DNA of 64,000 nt from Hymenobacter arizonensis. Its GTDB lineage: Bacteria; Bacteroidota; Bacteroidia; Cytophagales; Hymenobacteraceae. Under the pieces are notes generated by a model, which worked only from the letters and a program-made list of their open reading frames with translations, searched no databases and was not told the origin of the DNA. Where the stretch lies: NCBI RefSeq assembly GCF_900115775.1, contig NZ_FOXS01000001.1:1302001-1366000 (forward strand). Reading direction: 5' to 3'. A program made the position numbers and the translations under genes. Positions 61,671 to 64,000 of this stretch are shown piece by piece (the stretch's first letter is position 1; each line of letters opens with the position of its first letter).

Positions 61671-62997
61671 AATAGCCGTATTTCTCGCCCCACCAACTGC
61701 GCAGCCGCTCCTGAATCTTTTGCTCGCTGGCATTGCGGCCGGGCTCGTAGAAGCGGGTGCCGCTCAGCGCATCGGGCAGAAACTCCTGTTCCTCAAAGTT
61801 GCCCTCGCCGTTGTGCGAGTAGGCGTATTCCTTGCCGTAGCCCAACTGCTTCAGCAGGCGCGTAGGGGCGTTGCGCAGCGGCACGGGCACCGGGTACACG
61901 CCGTTAGCCTTCACCTCGGCCTGGGCCGCGCGGATGGCCAGGTAGGATGCATTGCTTTTCACGGAAGTAGCTAGGTACACCACAGTCTGGGCCAATATCA
62001 AATCCGATTCGGGCAGGCCGATGACCGTGCAGGCTTGAAAGCAGCTGGTGGCCAGCATCAGGGCGTTGGGGTTGGCGTTGCCAATGTCCTCGCTGGCCAG
62101 AATGAGCATGCGCCGGGCAATAAACTTCACGTCCTCGCCCCCTTCCAGCATCACGGCCAGGTAGTAGAGCGCGGCGTTGGGGTCGGAGCCACGGATGCTT
62201 TTAATAAAGGCCGAGATGACGTCGTAGTGCATCTCGCCGCCCTTGTCGTACTTGGCCAACGGGCGCTGGGCCACTTGCTGCACCACGGCATCGGTAACGG
62301 TTACCACGCCTTTTTTATCTGCCGGCGTGCTTTGCACCACTATTTCCAGCAGGTTGAGCAGCTTGCGGGCATCGCCGCCACTGAGGGCCAGCAGGGCGTG
62401 GTCTTCGGCCAGCTTCACTTTTTTCTGTTTCAGCGCCTCGTCTTCTTTCAACGCTTTGGCCACCAGCTCGCGCAGGGTTTCCGCGCTCAGCGGCTCCAGC
62501 ACGTACACCTGGCAGCGCGAGAGCAAAGCCGGAATCACTTCAAAGGAAGGATTTTCGGTGGTGGCGCCAATCAGCGTGACGGTGCCTTGCTCCACTGCCC
62601 CCAGCAGCGCGTCCTGCTGGGCCTTGCTGAAGCGGTGAATCTCATCTATAAACAACACGGTGCCGCGCTGCCGCTTGGCTTTCTCAATAACATCGCGCAC
62701 GTCTTTCACCCCGGCGTTGATGGCAGACAGGGCCGAAAAGGGCTGTTTCAATTCCGTGGCCAGCAAGTGTGCCAGCGTGGTTTTGCCCACACCGGGAGGG
62801 CCCCACAGAATGAGGCTGGGCAGTCGGCCCGAGTTCAGATACCGGCGCAACACGCCGTTTTCGCCCACCAGGTGGTGCTGGCCGGCGTAGTCGGCCAGGC
62901 GGCGGGGGCGCTGGCGTTCGGCCAGCGGGGCATCCGGCCCGGGGCCGGGTTGCGGGGTTGAAGCGGCGGGTTCGTCGTCAGGGAAAAGAGAGTTCAT
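61669..62997 (-). CDS. rarA: Replication-associated recombination protein RarA (MgsA)
   Basis: 442 residues. AAA+ core: Walker A GPPGVGKT at 66-73, Walker B VLFIDEIHRF, sensor 1 IGATTENPSF, and SGGDARKLLNLLE as sensor 2. The C-terminal part (about 250-430) holds the tetramerisation domain with DVISAFIKSIRGSDPNAALYYL. RarA acts at stalled replication forks and removes SSB from gaps. The N-terminus has a short Pro-rich, acidic lead-in. It is divergent from the DMT transporter gene across a palindrome. Confidence 0.94.
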   Translation of the reverse strand: MNSLFPDDEPAASTPQPGPGPDAPLAERQRPRRLADYAGQHHLVGENGVLRRYLNSGRLPSLILWGPPGVGKTTLAHLLATELKQPFSALSAINAGVKDVRDVIEKAKRQRGTVLFIDEIHRFSKAQQDALLGAVEQGTVTLIGATTENPSFEVIPALLSRCQVYVLEPLSAETLRELVAKALKEDEALKQKKVKLAEDHALLALSGGDARKLLNLLEIVVQSTPADKKGVVTVTDAVVQQVAQRPLAKYDKGGEMHYDVISAFIKSIRGSDPNAALYYLAVMLEGGEDVKFIARRMLILASEDIGNANPNALMLATSCFQACTVIGLPESDLILAQTVVYLATSVKSNASYLAIRAAQAEVKANGVYPVPVPLRNAPTRLLKQLGYGKEYAYSHNGEGNFEEQEFLPDALSGTRFYEPGRNASEQKIQERLRSWWGEKYGY

Positions 62998-63006
62998 GGG
63001 AAAGGG

Positions 63007-63100
63007 CGAAGTAGCGCGAACTTTGTAGTTCGCGTCCCCGCGCCGTTAGAACCTACTCATCCGGCGCGGGGACGCGAACTACAAAGTTCGCGCTACTTCG
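63007..63100. repeat. Long palindrome, family C
   Basis: Perfect 39-bp arms (63007-63045 and 63062-63100) beginning CGAAGTAGCGCGAACTTTGT. It occupies the divergent space between rarA and the DMT transporter; no other copy is seen in this window. Confidence 0.9.
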
Positions 63101-63122
63101 CGCTATAGCCTTCGCCTAACTC

Positions 63123-64000
63123 ATGCGTAACCAGTTTCGCGTTCACGCGGCCCTTTTTTTTGTCGCTCTCATCTACGCCGCCAATTACAGCCTGTCGAAA
63201 GATGTGATGCCGCGCTACATGGGGCCGTTTGGCATCGTCACGTTGCGCATACTGGGAGCGGTGCTGTTTTTCAGCATCGCCAAGCTTTTGGTAGCGCATC
63301 AGGATAAACTCATTGGCCGGGCCGACAACCTGCGGGCCGTTGCCTGCGGTGTCTGCGGCATTGGCGTCAATCAGCTGCTGTTTTTCTCGGGCCTCAACCT
63401 GACTTCGCCCATCAGCGCCTCCTTGCTGCAAACCATTGCCCCCATCATCGTAGTCATCGCCTCGGCTTTTTTACTGAGCGAAAAAATCACGCTACCGCGG
63501 GTGCTCGGCATTGCCGTGGGCGCATTCGGGGCGGCTCTGCTCATTCTTAGCCGCAACGCCCAAGCTGCTATCTACCCGCACGCCACGCTGGGCAATATCT
63601 TCATTCTGATGAATGCCACCGTTTTCGGGCTATACCTGGTGCTGGTGCAACCGCTGATGCGCAAGTACCACGCCTTCACCGTGCTGTCGCGCATCTTTCT
63701 GGTAGGGGCTGTCATTGCTGTGCCCTTTGGCTGGCGCGAAGCGCTGACGGCCGATTACGCGCACTTCCCGCTGTACATCTGGCTGGAAATCGGCTACATG
63801 GTGGTCTTCCTAACCATCCTGGCTTACCTGCTCAACAACTGGGCGCTGAAGTACGCCTCCCCTGCCCTGCTGGGTGTGTATATCTACTTGCAGCCGGTGC
63901 TGGCCGTGCTCATTGCCGTGGGCCTGGGCAAAGACCACCTCACCTGGGGCAAGGCTGGGCAGGCAGTGCTGATTTTCCTGGGCGTTTGGCTGGTGAGCCG
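63123..64000 (+). CDS. EamA/DMT-family transporter, cut by the window end
   Basis: At least 292 residues from the ATG at 63123 (MRNQFRVHAALFFVAL); the stop is outside the window. Ten-helix EamA proteins have two repeats, visible here as YAANYSLSKDVMPRYMGPFG with GLNLTSPISASLLQTIAPI in the first half, and later AYLLNNWALKYASPALLGVY with LQPVLAVLIAVGLG. DMT proteins export metabolites, including amino acids or nucleotide sugars, or import small solutes; the substrate is not predictable. Almost the whole gene is present, since family members are about 300 residues. Confidence 0.88.
   Translation, partial: MRNQFRVHAALFFVALIYAANYSLSKDVMPRYMGPFGIVTLRILGAVLFFSIAKLLVAHQDKLIGRADNLRAVACGVCGIGVNQLLFFSGLNLTSPISASLLQTIAPIIVVIASAFLLSEKITLPRVLGIAVGAFGAALLILSRNAQAAIYPHATLGNIFILMNATVFGLYLVLVQPLMRKYHAFTVLSRIFLVGAVIAVPFGWREALTADYAHFPLYIWLEIGYMVVFLTILAYLLNNWALKYASPALLGVYIYLQPVLAVLIAVGLGKDHLTWGKAGQAVLIFLGVWLVS

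Overview
The window is GC-rich chromosomal DNA from a member of the Bacteroidota. Many signs point to a pigmented Hymenobacter-like bacterium: a C40 carotenoid/ketocarotenoid cluster, Bacteroidota-type promoter cores (TAnnTTTG), a TonB-dependent receptor paired with a DUF4249 lipoprotein, OmpA/PD40 envelope proteins, DUF5723-like outer-membrane proteins, and long dispersed palindromes of the TGTCATGCTGAGC type. The genus is an inference; no rRNA gene is present to confirm it.

Layout. 1-7.9 kb: a minus-strand carotenoid block (crtZ, a MerR-B12 regulator like CarH/LitR, an ECF sigma factor, crtI, crtB, a small exported protein, ispH, crtW). 8-18.3 kb: housekeeping and accessory genes (enoyl-CoA hydratase, ComEC, a PhyH dioxygenase, a GNAT, PhoH, a SAM hydrolase of the DUF62 family, an esterase lipoprotein, HscB) and a tRNA-Leu(CAA). 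18.5-26 kb: a beta-barrel protein with calcium-type repeats, a LuxR regulator, a lactonase lipoprotein, a MerR-less B12-binding protein, hypotheticals and a decayed OmpA fragment. 26.0-32.6 kb: a tightly packed plus-strand polyamine-type cluster (SpeD-like decarboxylase, DUF4178, a small membrane protein, DUF350, a membrane-embedded aminopropyltransferase, a Tat-exported FAD amine-oxidase-like lipoprotein, a histidine-rich multipass protein). 32.6-39.4 kb: a RICIN/PD40/OmpA protein and two amidohydrolase-like exported proteins. 39.5-46.8 kb: small proteins, a DUF418 protein, an APC permease, two Spy-like proteins, an MBL-rhodanese fusion and a lipoprotein. 46.9-53.6 kb: SbcD and SbcC separated by an opposing alpha/beta hydrolase, then an HNH protein. 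53.7-58.6 kb: thioredoxin, then TonB receptor, DUF4249 and lipocalin-like proteins. 58.7-64 kb: purine nucleoside phosphorylase, SppA, RarA and a DMT transporter cut off by the window end.

How genes work together. IspH supplies isoprenoid precursors; CrtB and CrtI make and desaturate phytoene, and CrtZ/CrtW hydroxylate and ketolate the ring product. No lycopene cyclase is visible here. The B12-type MerR protein and the ECF sigma factor embedded in the block suggest light- or stress-controlled pigment synthesis. The best candidate for an under-described system is the 26.0-32.6 kb cluster. It joins a pyruvoyl decarboxylase with an altered active site, a membrane-bound aminopropyltransferase and an exported oxidase, which suggests polyamine-type chemistry at or across the inner membrane.

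A second theme is repeats. At least eight copies of one long palindrome, two of another and single copies of several more sit almost exclusively between genes, often doubling as hairpins at gene ends.
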